Source of the DNA: 'Nostoc azollae' 0708
GTDB lineage: Bacteria; Cyanobacteriota; Cyanobacteriia; Cyanobacteriales; Nostocaceae
Assembly (NCBI RefSeq): GCF_000196515.1
Contig: NC_014248.1
Span: 2,473,001-2,537,000, forward strand
Direction: 5' to 3'
DNA: 64,000 nt
Made by a program: the position numbers and the translations under genes. Shown here piece by piece: positions 9,046-18,154 of the stretch (position 1 is the stretch's first letter; each line of letters starts with the position of its first letter). The notes beneath the pieces were generated by a model that had not been told where the DNA came from, did not search any database, and worked only from the letters and a program-made list of their open reading frames with translations.

Positions 9046-9963
9046 ATGGCAACGTATCACCTTAATCTAGAAAGCGATGTTTTGAAAGTTAGGTTTGGGA
9101 AACCTGCTAATGGCGACCAAGTAATTAAGGATGCAGTGGTACGTTTAGAGAAGATGGTCGCATTAGGTGAACTTTCTGGAGGAAAATCGTTAAAGATTTA
9201 TGGGCCAGCATCTGTGGCAGTTAGTTATCTGATTGCAGATAAGATATCTCATTTTTATGGTACCCTCGCTATTTTTGACCCCAAGATTGGCAGACCAGGA
9301 TACAAGACCTTCATCATAGAGGTTTCCCAAACTCCAGCATACAAGATAGGCGAACTGATTGAAACGGATGAACCACACGAGAATAAGCCCATTCTCAAGG
9401 TTGTACTTTGTGGTCACCTACAGTCTGGTAAATTATGTCTGCGTGAAGGTTTAAAGCAAGCTATCAGCACTATTGAAGGCCCACCCTATCCTGATGTGAT
9501 TACGGCTTTTCCTGATGGTGAAGGCCCTTGGTTTTCTGATTCTGCAAGGCGTGATTCTAATTTAGCCAGACGACTGAAGGATGAGTATAAAGCCAAATTC
9601 ACCGCTGAGTTTGCCCAAAAAGCAGCTGGTTGGGTGCGGTGTGCTAGTACACCACTCAATATTATTGATATAAGTCGGAAAATTACTGAAGAAAATCGGG
9701 TGATGGTGGGTGAAGCTACTCATGCTGTGATTTTAGCTGGGGATAGGGGCAAGGATGACGTTCTTCTCTGGGAAGATTTTTGGCGGGATTTGAATACACC
9801 TATCATTGCTAATCTTGATAGTGATTATCATGGTAAGGACGATAAAATTGTTACGAAGTCACCTTTGTTAACTGGTACTGTTCATTACCTAGCACGGGGT
9901 GAGGATGTTTCCTCTCGTCCGATGGTGCAGGTTTTGGCACGGGTTTTGGTGGGGTTAGTTTGA
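9046..9963 (+). CDS. csx3: Csx3 ring nuclease fused to a P-loop (AAA-like) domain
   Basis: 305 aa. Residues 1-105 are a complete Csx3 domain (MATYHLNLESD ... SLKIYGPASVAVSYLIADKISHFYGTLAIFDPKIG, ending KIGELIE). Residues 120-305 form a second domain with a Walker A-like CGHLQSGKLCLREGLK, then PYPDVITAFPDGEGPW, THAVILAGD and GTVHYLARGEDVSSRP. This architecture is the known cyanobacterial Csx3-AAA fusion associated with type III CRISPR. The canonical GKS/T Ser/Thr after the P-loop lysine is replaced by Leu, so nucleotide hydrolysis may be altered. Csx3 degrades the cOA second messenger made by Cas10; the role of the P-loop half is not established. cas10 follows within 1 bp. Confidence 0.82.
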   Translation: MATYHLNLESDVLKVRFGKPANGDQVIKDAVVRLEKMVALGELSGGKSLKIYGPASVAVSYLIADKISHFYGTLAIFDPKIGRPGYKTFIIEVSQTPAYKIGELIETDEPHENKPILKVVLCGHLQSGKLCLREGLKQAISTIEGPPYPDVITAFPDGEGPWFSDSARRDSNLARRLKDEYKAKFTAEFAQKAAGWVRCASTPLNIIDISRKITEENRVMVGEATHAVILAGDRGKDDVLLWEDFWRDLNTPIIANLDSDYHGKDDKIVTKSPLLTGTVHYLARGEDVSSRPMVQVLARVLVGLV

Positions 9964-9964
9964 A

Positions 9965-12307
9965 GTGAGTTTAAAAATGGATAACATGAATTCTGTTAGT
10001 ATTGCGATCGCCTGGTGTTTGGCTTGGGGTAATGAACGTCAACCCCAGTTTGATATTTCTGTTTTACAACAAATGCGGGAGGCTTTAAATCATGAGAATA
10101 ATGAGCGAGAAGTACCGAAAAAAGTATCTTCTTTAGTCGATGCAGTGAGAGAGTTGGAAAAACTAGATAAGCCTGAAAATTTCCCCAAGACCTTAGATTC
10201 TTTAAGAGAATTAACTGAAAAGCACTGTATTTTGTGGAAATCTAAAATTGGTTTAGTTTATGGTGGTGCAACCAAGATTAAACAATATGTATTTGAAGAA
10301 TCTAAACTTCCTGATATTCGTGGTGCTTCCGGACTTTTAGATAGAATCAACTTAATTGACTTACCTGCTTTCTTTAATGTAATTCCCAAGTCAGACCGTC
10401 ACAACTATACTATCCAATGTGGTCAAACCAAAAAGTGGCTGAATGCAAGTTTCCCTAATGAACCTAATTTAACAGATGCTTTAATTCCCGAACTGATTAT
10501 TTACTCAACTGGTGGGAATATCCTTGCCTTTTGCCCTGCTGCCTTTGTAGATGATTTAGCAAATGCTATAGAAAAACGTTATACAGAAGAGACTTTAACC
10601 GCTAATTCTTGTGCTGTTGGAGAAACTTTTAGAGTAATAGAAACTCGTTTAGGTTTACTCCAAGATAATATTGCAGAAACATTTTGGTTGGAAAAATATC
10701 AAAAAGAGTATCAAAATACTATTATTGAGGCATATTTCGGGAAAATTGATGATTTATCAAAAATTGAAAACACATTTAAAAAACATAAAAGTTTTAATGA
10801 ATTGACTACAAAACTAGTAATTCGTTTTAATCAGCGTCGTAGTGGGAATGAAAGTGAAAATCGTCCTACTCGTCGTTATCCAGCAATGTTTGAAACACAT
10901 CCTTATTTAAGAAGAGATGAAACAGGAAAGCGTTCTGCAATCGCTCATATAAATGAACTTACTGGTCAACCTTATCTATCTGAAACTTTAATCCGTAAAA
11001 GACGAGTAGGTGACAGAGCAAAAACTGGAATTTCTGAAACACCAGAATGGTATAAATACTATCAAGATACGGGACTCAAGTGGGAAGCTGGAATCATTGA
11101 TAGTTGGCTTGATAAATTCGAGGATTTTCTGGTCCAAAATTCAGAACAGTATCAGGCATATTATGGAAATAACCACAATCAGAAAAAAGAAATTAAAATC
11201 CCCCAATCTTTAACACAATTAAGCAGAGTAAGCAATGGCTATGTTGCTTATATATATGCAGATGGTAATAATATGAGCGGTTTTATTCAAAATATCCGTA
11301 CTCCCGAAGAGTATCAACAATTTAGTCAAGATATTGAAAATGCCACAAAATATGCTGTTTATCAAGCTTTAGCCTACAATCTCCAGCCTCGGAAAATCAA
11401 AGGTATTAGTGAACCACAATCGAAAATTAAAGATGGCGATTTAGTTCATCCATTTGAAATTATCACTATTGGGGGTGATGACATTTTATTAATAGTCCCT
11501 GCTGATAAAGCTTTACAAATTGCTAAAATGATTGGTGAACAATTTGAAAACATTCTTTTGGATGAAGTTCCAATCTCAGGAGTAGAAATTAAAGGCGAAT
11601 ACAAAGTACAAGAAAAATTACTTCATCCTAACAAGTTCCATCGTTTTTCTAAAACCATACCAGAACATTATCAATGTCAATTAAGTATGTCAACTGGCGT
11701 ATTAATTACAGCTTATAACACCCCAATTTACTATGCAGAAGAATTGGTCACACAACTATTAAAATCTGCAAAGAAATATGCTAAAATATTAAAGTATACT
11801 GATTTTTTAACAAATAAACAAATCAGTTATTATGGGGGTACAGTTGATTTTTTCACCATGAAATCAGTAACCATGATTTCATCAAGTATTGGAGAACTTC
11901 GCAAACAGACTTTAACCTTTGATAAACTTAAACTTTATGCTGCACCCTATACCCTACCTGAATTAGATAAATTTTTAATATCTCTTCAAGCACTGCAGAA
12001 AGCTGAATTTCCAAAATCGCAACTTTATCAAATCCGTAGCTTCCTAGAACGAGGTAGACGAACTGCAAGTTTAAATTATTACTATTTTCGTAATCGACTT
12101 AATAAAGGACAAGATACACTTAAGGCAAACTTTGAAGATACATGGTGTACAGCTAAAACTAATAAAGGTAATATTGCACCTTGGATGTGGAATCTTGAAG
12201 AAGAAATATATGAAACTATCTGGCGAGAAATGGTAGATTTATTCCATTTAATCAAATTTTCTGATATCAAATCTCAACAAGCATCACAACAGGAAATTAA
12301 CCCATGA
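9965..12307 (+). CDS. cas10: Cas10, large subunit of a type III effector (cyclase motif intact)
   Basis: 780 aa from a GTG; an ATG four codons on (9977) is equally plausible. Palm-domain motifs are present: YADGNNMSGFI (Asp 433) and IGGDDILL (GGDD at about residues 503-506), as required for cyclic oligoadenylate synthesis. The N-terminus shows no His-Asp pair, so the HD single-strand DNase domain seems absent. The segment IRGASGLLDRINLIDLP is typical of Cas10/Cmr2-type N-terminal folds. The stop overlaps the next ATG (ATGA at 12304), which implies translational coupling with the Cas7 gene. A HIP1 octamer lies inside at 10004. Confidence 0.9.
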   Translation: MSLKMDNMNSVSIAIAWCLAWGNERQPQFDISVLQQMREALNHENNEREVPKKVSSLVDAVRELEKLDKPENFPKTLDSLRELTEKHCILWKSKIGLVYGGATKIKQYVFEESKLPDIRGASGLLDRINLIDLPAFFNVIPKSDRHNYTIQCGQTKKWLNASFPNEPNLTDALIPELIIYSTGGNILAFCPAAFVDDLANAIEKRYTEETLTANSCAVGETFRVIETRLGLLQDNIAETFWLEKYQKEYQNTIIEAYFGKIDDLSKIENTFKKHKSFNELTTKLVIRFNQRRSGNESENRPTRRYPAMFETHPYLRRDETGKRSAIAHINELTGQPYLSETLIRKRRVGDRAKTGISETPEWYKYYQDTGLKWEAGIIDSWLDKFEDFLVQNSEQYQAYYGNNHNQKKEIKIPQSLTQLSRVSNGYVAYIYADGNNMSGFIQNIRTPEEYQQFSQDIENATKYAVYQALAYNLQPRKIKGISEPQSKIKDGDLVHPFEIITIGGDDILLIVPADKALQIAKMIGEQFENILLDEVPISGVEIKGEYKVQEKLLHPNKFHRFSKTIPEHYQCQLSMSTGVLITAYNTPIYYAEELVTQLLKSAKKYAKILKYTDFLTNKQISYYGGTVDFFTMKSVTMISSSIGELRKQTLTFDKLKLYAAPYTLPELDKFLISLQALQKAEFPKSQLYQIRSFLERGRRTASLNYYYFRNRLNKGQDTLKANFEDTWCTAKTNKGNIAPWMWNLEEEIYETIWREMVDLFHLIKFSDIKSQQASQQEINP

Positions 12308-13062
12308 TACAACTTAAGAACTTATTAGAAAACAATGCTAATAGAAAGGTTGAACCTTACACAATTACTGCCATAATTGATTCAGCTTTATGTGTAGGTG
12401 TGGGAGGTTCTTCTGGCTCTTTAGCAGATAAACCCATTGTCCGCAACGCAGAAAATAATTTACTAATTCCTGGTTCACAAATTAAAGGACGAGTGCGCCA
12501 TGAATGCGAAAAACTACTGCGGGGGTTAAAATGGGCAATTTCTGAATCTCCCAATGCAGAAAAAATGGTTATTCGTAGAGATAATGCACCTGCAAAATTT
12601 CAACGTAATGAATACGAAATACCTGGATATGAACACACATATCACTGTTTAATCAGTCAAGTCTTTGGTGATCCGATTTTACCTTCGCGGGTGATTTTTG
12701 ATGATTTGATCTGTACAGAAGACCCAGAAAATTTACCAGAAATTATCCGTCCGGGTCTAACTATCAACCGTCGTCGTCGTACCGGAGAAGAAAAGAAACT
12801 TTATTTTTTAGAAACCTCACCTGCAAATGCAGAACTTAAATTTCAGGGACAGATACATATTCAACCAACTTTGACACCAGAACGACCAGATTATGCAAAG
12901 GTTTTAATTTTTGCAGGGTTGAAACAAATTTATGCTTTAGGTGGTAGTAAATCTGCTGGTTTAGGTTGGTTGCATTGGAAATTAGGTGAGTTAAATAATG
13001 AATTGATAAATATGAATTTAAAAGAAATTTGGCAGTTTTTAGCAAAAGGAGAGATGAAGTGA
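12304..13062 (+). CDS. Csm3-like RAMP (Cas7), first backbone subunit
   Basis: 252 aa. The family features are the Asp-bearing thumb loop followed by the RAMP signature: GSLADKPIVRN, then LLIPGSQIKGRVRHECE, and a C-terminal glycine-rich loop ALGGSKSAGLGWLHWK. The Asp in LADKPIV is in the position of the target-RNA cleavage residue of Csm3. A middle segment with INRRRRTGEEKKLYF resembles Csm3/Csx10 RAMPs. It overlaps cas10 by 4 bp and csx10 by 4 bp. It binds crRNA along its length and, if the Asp is active, cuts target RNA at 6-nt steps. Confidence 0.85.
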   Translation: MIQLKNLLENNANRKVEPYTITAIIDSALCVGVGGSSGSLADKPIVRNAENNLLIPGSQIKGRVRHECEKLLRGLKWAISESPNAEKMVIRRDNAPAKFQRNEYEIPGYEHTYHCLISQVFGDPILPSRVIFDDLICTEDPENLPEIIRPGLTINRRRRTGEEKKLYFLETSPANAELKFQGQIHIQPTLTPERPDYAKVLIFAGLKQIYALGGSKSAGLGWLHWKLGELNNELINMNLKEIWQFLAKGEMK

Positions 13063-14339
13063 AACGAATTGAATTAGAAATTAAAGTCTTATCTCCTTTA
13101 GCAATTTCTCGAAAAAAACCGGGAGGTTCTGTCAGTGAATGTGAAGATTATATTCCTGGTAGTGTGATTCGTGGGGCGATTGCTAGTGAAATTTTAAAAC
13201 AATCGGGTCAACAGTTTAGTGATTTAAGTCAAAATGGTGGTGATTTTCAGGCTTTGTTTTTAGGTGATGAACCAGCTATTTTTCAAAATGCTTATCCTAA
13301 TATTCGCAAAACGAAAAAAGATAGTTTTAGAATTGAAGAAGAAGTAAAAATACTACCCACTACTGCTTTAAGTTCAAAGACAACTCCAGGTTTTAAAACA
13401 TCCTCTAAAAAAGATGAGAAGTGTAATGGTGTTTTTGATACCCTTTTTGACCGTTTGTGTGCAGATTTCTATGGTTACGCATACGAACCCAATTGTCCCA
13501 TTGATGGAGGTAGGGTAGATTCTCCAGGAATTACTTTCTATACTGTACTTGACGACAAATACTATAAACTCTCGTCGCAAAAACGTTTATTAACTAAGGT
13601 GGGAATAAATAGAAGACGTGCTACCTCAGAAGAGGGAATTTCATATAGTATTGAAGTTCTAAACGAATCAGAATTAGGGGGTAAAAATCCAAAGCCTGTA
13701 AGTTATAGATCATCTATTATTGTTCCAGATAATTTATCAAATTTACTCTGGGAATTCATTGATAATAATTCCCTGAATTTCCGTTTAGGAGGTTCAACTT
13801 CACGCGGGTTAGGAAAAGTTAAGATTAAATCTATAATTGTAGGAATTGGAGATAAAACCACCAAAGCAATTAAAAAAAAAATTCAGGTATTTACTCATAA
13901 ACTTGATACTCGGTGGAAAGATAAGTGGTCAGTTTTTGGTAAACCACGTCAAAACTTATCGGAGAACCGTAATTATTTCACTTTAGATTTACAAGCAGAT
14001 GCAATTTTAACTGAAAGATGGCAACGTACAACTGTTATTTCTCCACAAATGTTAAAACAATTTACAAATGTTGATGATGAATCATTAAAACTGGAAGCAG
14101 CTTATAGTAGTTATGAATATCGTTCTGGTTGGAATTCTGCTTGGGGATTAATGAAAGATGTGGAGTTAGTAACTAATAAAGGTTCTGTTTACTTATTTAG
14201 TACCTCTCAACCAAAGAAATGGTATGCAGCTTTAGCTAAGCTAGAGTTAAAAGGAATTGGAGAAAGAACTTATGAAGGTTTCGGTCAAGTTGAAGTTTGT
14301 AATAATTTTCATTTAGTCATGAGAGAGGAATTGGTTTAA
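13059..14339 (+). CDS. csx10: Csx10, type III-D RAMP (Cas5-like)
   Basis: 426 aa from the GTG at 13059: AAGGAGAG ends 5 nt upstream and the start overlaps the previous stop (GTGA). A longer frame from 13029 is unlikely because it would overlap the RAMP gene. The N-terminus KRIELEIKVLSPLAI followed by KPGGSVSECEDYIPGSVIRGAIA is the characteristic Csx10 opening; FRLGGSTSRGLGKV is the glycine-rich RAMP loop. Csx10 occupies the Cas5 position that holds the 5' handle of crRNA and contacts Cas10. Its presence assigns the locus to subtype III-D rather than III-A or III-B. Confidence 0.85.
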   Translation: MKRIELEIKVLSPLAISRKKPGGSVSECEDYIPGSVIRGAIASEILKQSGQQFSDLSQNGGDFQALFLGDEPAIFQNAYPNIRKTKKDSFRIEEEVKILPTTALSSKTTPGFKTSSKKDEKCNGVFDTLFDRLCADFYGYAYEPNCPIDGGRVDSPGITFYTVLDDKYYKLSSQKRLLTKVGINRRRATSEEGISYSIEVLNESELGGKNPKPVSYRSSIIVPDNLSNLLWEFIDNNSLNFRLGGSTSRGLGKVKIKSIIVGIGDKTTKAIKKKIQVFTHKLDTRWKDKWSVFGKPRQNLSENRNYFTLDLQADAILTERWQRTTVISPQMLKQFTNVDDESLKLEAAYSSYEYRSGWNSAWGLMKDVELVTNKGSVYLFSTSQPKKWYAALAKLELKGIGERTYEGFGQVEVCNNFHLVMREELV

Positions 14340-14340
14340 T

Positions 14341-14847
14341 ATGCGAGATAATTTAGATTCATTTTCGAGACAACAACTAGAGTTTAGAATTCAAAAAGCA
14401 ATGGGAGAACAAATAGATGATATTATTGACAGAATCAATACAATAGCTGAAAAATTTTCTATTGGTAATGAAGATAAAAAGTCTCCTTTTAGAAATGTTT
14501 TGTCTAATGCAGTTAGTCCTAGTGCTTCGATTGCAAGTATTAAACTTTTCATCCAATGTCAGATTGGTAAAAGTGGAGCAAGTCCCATTTGGAGTAAGAG
14601 AATTGGTAATGAACTTTTTGCTACAGCACTTGTTCTTCAAATTGAGCAATTGATAGAAGATGCAAACACTATTGTTAAATATATTAGAAAATCCATCCCT
14701 AAGAATAATCCCTTAAATAACTATGTTGATAATGCGAATAATCAGAAAGAGCTTACAAAAGAAATCCATCTTAAGCTCGTACAGCTATACTTAGGCTATC
14801 TTGCTAGAAAACATACTGCTTTAGTTGGAGAAGGAAAGTTTAAGTAA
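14341..14847 (+). CDS. Small helical protein, candidate Cas11 (small subunit)
   Basis: 168 aa, predicted mostly helical (RIQKAMGEQIDDIIDRI; ELFATALVLQIEQLIED; KEIHLKLVQLYLGYLARK). It starts one base after the csx10 stop. Size, helical character and position directly after the Cas7-Csx10 pair fit the small subunit of type III effectors (Csm2/Cmr5/Cas11), which sits in the belly filament against target RNA. There is no sequence motif that proves it, so the assignment is by context. Confidence 0.6.
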   Translation: MRDNLDSFSRQQLEFRIQKAMGEQIDDIIDRINTIAEKFSIGNEDKKSPFRNVLSNAVSPSASIASIKLFIQCQIGKSGASPIWSKRIGNELFATALVLQIEQLIEDANTIVKYIRKSIPKNNPLNNYVDNANNQKELTKEIHLKLVQLYLGYLARKHTALVGEGKFK

Positions 14848-14889
14848 AATTCTTAAACTTAATAGGCCACACCAAACCAAGGAGTAAAT

Positions 14890-15429
14890 ATGCATCGTCT
14901 TGTAATTTTTACCGTAGGAACTAGTTTGCTAACTAATGAAATAGAAGATGAAGATCCTAAGAAATGGATTTTAGATTTGAATGAAACAGCTAACTGGACT
15001 CAAGCAGAAATTGAAAAAACTTCAGATTCTTCTCATATTTTTTCCCAAATTATTATGCCTTTGGCAAATAGACTGGAGAAGAAGTTAAATAATAGTGATA
15101 TGGTAGGAATACCAGAAATGAGTGCTGATTTGAATGGCATTTATGGATTATATTATGGATTATATGATGAGCAATTCAGTAAAGGCAATCAAGATATGCA
15201 TTTTTTAATTGCTACTGACACTCCACAGGGACAAGTCACAGCAAAAATAGTGAATAATTTCCTTTAGAATCAACGAATTCCTGTTGATATCTTTATACCA
15301 GAAGGATAAGGAGTTGACCATTTTTATGTAGGAAAACAGTTTAGAGTCAGTTGCAAAGTGGCTAAGGGAGTTTTGATACTACGACATTATGGACCTCACA
15401 AATATATACAGGGTAAAGAAACAACATAA
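14890..15429 (+). pseudogene. CARF-domain protein (APE2256/TIGR02619-like), two in-frame stops and no effector domain
   Basis: A good ribosome binding site (AAGGAG) precedes the ATG at 14890. The product HRLVIFTVGTSLLTNEI ... AELN-like ADLNGIYGLYYGL ... HFLIATDTPQGQVTAKIV is the CARF fold used to sense cyclic oligoadenylate. The frame hits TAG at 15265 and TAA at 15307, yet the same frame continues with recognisable NQRIPVDIFIPEG to a stop at 15427. So it was killed by nonsense mutations, with no frameshift. No catalytic (HEPN, nuclease) domain follows, so the 3' part is missing or replaced. It sits inside the type III operon and would have been the locus's cOA-activated effector or regulator. 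Confidence 0.75.
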
Positions 15430-15444
15430 TTAAATTATAAAACT

Positions 15445-16344
15445 ATGTTTGACATATTCAAAAATCGCCTAGAAATCACAGGAATACTAACAACAATCAC
15501 CGCATTAAGAATTAGTGCACGATGTTCCACTGAACCTATTGGAAGAGATTTACCCGTCATCAAAGATGCATTAGGACAACCATTAATACCAGGTTCTAGC
15601 TTCAAAGGAGCATTAAGATCCCGTCTTGAAAGTTTCCTGAGAGGAATTGATGATAAATTCGCAGCTAACCCAGCAATAGAAAGTGAATGGTCAATTACTA
15701 AGGACCGTATGAATGGAGAAAATGGTATTAAAAAAGAGGTTGATAAAGAACTAGAAGGATATCCAGAAGAAGAACGTGCTGCAAAAGAAGATCAGTTACT
15801 CACAGATAAAATTATTAATGAAACAGATTTAACCTCTCGTCTATTTGGTTCACCTTGGATAGCAAGTAAATTCCAAGTACGCGATTTAATCGTACTACCT
15901 GACACCTGGTTTGGACAATATCAAGAACGAGACGGAGTATCAATTGACAGAGACACCGAAACCGCAGTAGATGGTCAACTCTACGACTTCCAAGTAGTAC
16001 CAGCAGGGACACAATTTGAGTTCCGTGCAGTGGTAGAAAATGCTGAAGATTGGGAATTAGGACTACTAATGATTGCTTTACATCAATTTAAAATAGAACA
16101 AATTGCCCTGGGTGGTGGACGTTCTCGCGGTTTAGGAGTGGTTAAACTAGAGATAGACAAAATGCGCTGGGTTGATGTTGAAGATAACCCTCAATTTCTC
16201 TTGCAGTATCTTCAAAAATTAGTTATGGCAGATGAAACTGCTTATGAAGATGCGGCAGAATATAAAGATGAATGGGTAAATCAATTAATTGACTATTTAA
16301 ACAAGCAAATCCCTCAAAAAGCTACAAACCAAACTACACCTTAA
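15445..16344 (+). CDS. RAMP protein of the Csx7/SSO1426 type (Cas7)
   Basis: 299 aa. Key features: LEITGILTTITALRIS, then PIGRDLPVIKDALGQPLIPG and SSFKGALRSRLES (thumb Asp in GRDLPV plus the IPGSS-KG signature), LFGSPWIASKFQVRDL and the glycine-rich ALGGGRSRGLGVVKLE. The form LPVIKD-G-P-IPGSSFKGALRS is the hallmark of the SSO1426/Csx7 group of Cas7 RAMPs. Charged helical insertions (residues 80-135, rich in KEVDKELEGYPEEER) enlarge it over the 252-aa RAMP upstream. It likely forms one backbone position of the effector and could have RNA-cleaving activity through its Asp. Confidence 0.8.
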   Translation: MFDIFKNRLEITGILTTITALRISARCSTEPIGRDLPVIKDALGQPLIPGSSFKGALRSRLESFLRGIDDKFAANPAIESEWSITKDRMNGENGIKKEVDKELEGYPEEERAAKEDQLLTDKIINETDLTSRLFGSPWIASKFQVRDLIVLPDTWFGQYQERDGVSIDRDTETAVDGQLYDFQVVPAGTQFEFRAVVENAEDWELGLLMIALHQFKIEQIALGGGRSRGLGVVKLEIDKMRWVDVEDNPQFLLQYLQKLVMADETAYEDAAEYKDEWVNQLIDYLNKQIPQKATNQTTP

Positions 16345-16351
16345 TTCTTCC

Positions 16352-16457
16352 GTAGGGTGAGTTATAGCGGAGCCAAACGCACCATTATCTCCGTGCGTTA
16401 CGGCAAAAATAAAAATTTTCGCTATTTTTAGTAACTTTCTGTCGTAACACACTCTAC
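16352..16457. repeat. Palindromic intergenic element
   Basis: The ends GTAGGGTGAGTTA and (reverse complement of the other end) GTAGAGTGTGTTA match at 11 of 13 positions, and the interior carries AAACGCAC/GTGCGTTA arms. It is a non-coding, foldable repeat between two RAMP-locus genes, of a kind frequent in Nostocales. Confidence 0.6.
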
Positions 16458-16488
16458 CACCTAAAACAGTATCTTGAGGAAGTAAAGA

Positions 16489-17073
16489 ATGGCTTTCAGT
16501 AATTACAAAACCATCTGTGAAGTCCTCAAAGCATTTCAAGTTATTTATACAGAAGCCAATTTCATCAGCGAAATTACCTTTACTATTTCTGACTATTTCC
16601 GCGAAGACTTGGAACTAATGATTCGGCATGCTGTTGTTGATAACTCAGAATTTGTTATCTGTGAAAATCTTATTTATCGCGTTCTCAAATAAGTTTGGAA
16701 AACCTACCACCAACATTTTGTTTTATCTAGTCATGAATACTTAAACTATGATGAAAAATTATCAGGATTCCCTGAATATATTCAGGCTAAACGTTCCCCT
16801 TTAGGTAAAGTTATTTTTGACAAACTAACTTTATCTTACTTCAAGCTAAACAAGATCACTTTGAAGCAGGTTGGGCGCAATGTTTAGCAGAAATGATTGC
16901 TGCTCAAAGATTAAATGGAGAATATCAAATAATTATTTTTGGTATTGTTTCTAATGGTGCTCGTTAGCAATTTGGAAAACTAGAACGTGAAATCTTTACC
17001 AGACATAGCACTTATTACACAATCCAAGAACTAGATAAGTTATTTGCCGCTGTAAATGTTGTATTTCAATAAT
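16489..17073 (+). pseudogene. Cyanobacterial hypothetical protein (about 190 aa), nonsense and frameshift mutated
   Basis: The first 67 codons (MAFSNYKTICEVLKAFQVIY...) end at TAA 16690. The same frame continues VWKTYHQHFVLSSHEYLNYD, SGFPEYIQAKRSPLGKVIFD, then a 1-bp loss near 16830 moves to LLQAKQDHFEAGWAQCLAEM, and a TAG stands where Trp is expected (GAR-stop-QFGKLE) before the end YTIQELDKLFAAVNVVF. The pattern VEAKQ-like / IFGIVSNG resembles restriction-nuclease-like hypothetical proteins common in Nostocales. That family link is from memory and not verified. It interrupts the RAMP operon and is degraded. Confidence 0.65.
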
Positions 17074-17137
17074 CTAAATTACAGCTAAATAATTTAGTGT
17101 TAACTACTACTTAACGTTACCTGAGCAAAATAACATC

Positions 17138-18154
17138 ATGCACAAAAAACTTGTCAATTATTGCACTATAGATTTAAGCATCATTCCCGATGGACCTATA
17201 CTAATTAAATCAGGAAGAGAAGGAGCAGATCCCACAAACCCTGATATGGAATTTGTCAGAACATTTTATAAGGATGGATGGTCAATTTATTTACCAGGAA
17301 GCAGTTTAAAAGGTGCAATTCGCGCTCATGCTGAACGTATAGTTAGAACAGTAGGAAGTGAACAACGTCCACCAGACAATACTCAACAAATTTGGGCTAG
17401 TCATCTCTTAGATGAAAAGAATCAAAATAATAACCCGAACTTTTATTTAGAAAAGTGGAAAAATACCGAAAAAAAGAAGAAGCTAGAAGATAGACATCCT
17501 AATCCTGGCGCAGAATTATATAGACAATCCTGTTTTGTTTCTCAAATTTTTGGTAATACTGCTATTGCTAGTCGCATTCGTTTTGAAGATGCACATCCAG
17601 TAGATATCAAACAGTTGAGACTAGAAGAACGTAATGGAGTAGCAATAGATAGAATATTTGGGTCTGTTGCTGTTGGACCATTTAATTATCAAGTCTGTAC
17701 TGCAGGAGAATTTAAAACTAAAATACATCTTAAAAACTTCACCCTTGCACAGTTAGGTTTAATAGGTTTAGTATTGCGAGACTTAAATGATGGTTGGTTT
17801 GGTTTAGGCTTTGCTAAATCTCGTGGTTTAGGTACTGTTAAAGTTAAATATGATAGCGCAATTGTCCAGTATCCCGGATGTCAATTTGACTCGGAAACCA
17901 GAAAGATTCGTCAAATAGGAAGTTCACAGGAATGGGACTCTAATTATTTATTGGGTGCAGGAGAATTTCTAACCAAAGAAGAAGCCCAAAAATATGGATT
18001 TCCTCAATCAGATAAACAATATTCTGAAGGGTTTGCCCAGTCACTGGACTTAGGAATTGGTGTAAAACTTACATGGGGAAATAACACTAGTTCTGGTGTC
18101 GAAGATTTATTTGCACGCGCTGTTAATGTTTGGGGTGAGGTTTTAAAAGCATGA
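17138..18154 (+). CDS. RAMP protein, Csm3/Csm5-like Cas7
   Basis: 338 aa. Signature elements: Asp in TNPDMEFVRTFYKDG, then WSIYLPGSSLKGAIRAHAE, SQIFGNTAIASRIRFEDA, GVAIDRIFGSVAVGPFN and the glycine-rich FGLGFAKSRGLGTVKV. A Lys/Glu-rich insertion (residues about 90-125) and a roughly 80-residue extension after the glycine-rich loop make it longer than Csm3; such inserts occur in end-of-filament or specialised Cas7 subunits. Its stop overlaps the following ATG (ATGA at 18151), indicating translational coupling. Confidence 0.8.
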   Translation: MHKKLVNYCTIDLSIIPDGPILIKSGREGADPTNPDMEFVRTFYKDGWSIYLPGSSLKGAIRAHAERIVRTVGSEQRPPDNTQQIWASHLLDEKNQNNNPNFYLEKWKNTEKKKKLEDRHPNPGAELYRQSCFVSQIFGNTAIASRIRFEDAHPVDIKQLRLEERNGVAIDRIFGSVAVGPFNYQVCTAGEFKTKIHLKNFTLAQLGLIGLVLRDLNDGWFGLGFAKSRGLGTVKVKYDSAIVQYPGCQFDSETRKIRQIGSSQEWDSNYLLGAGEFLTKEEAQKYGFPQSDKQYSEGFAQSLDLGIGVKLTWGNNTSSGVEDLFARAVNVWGEVLKA

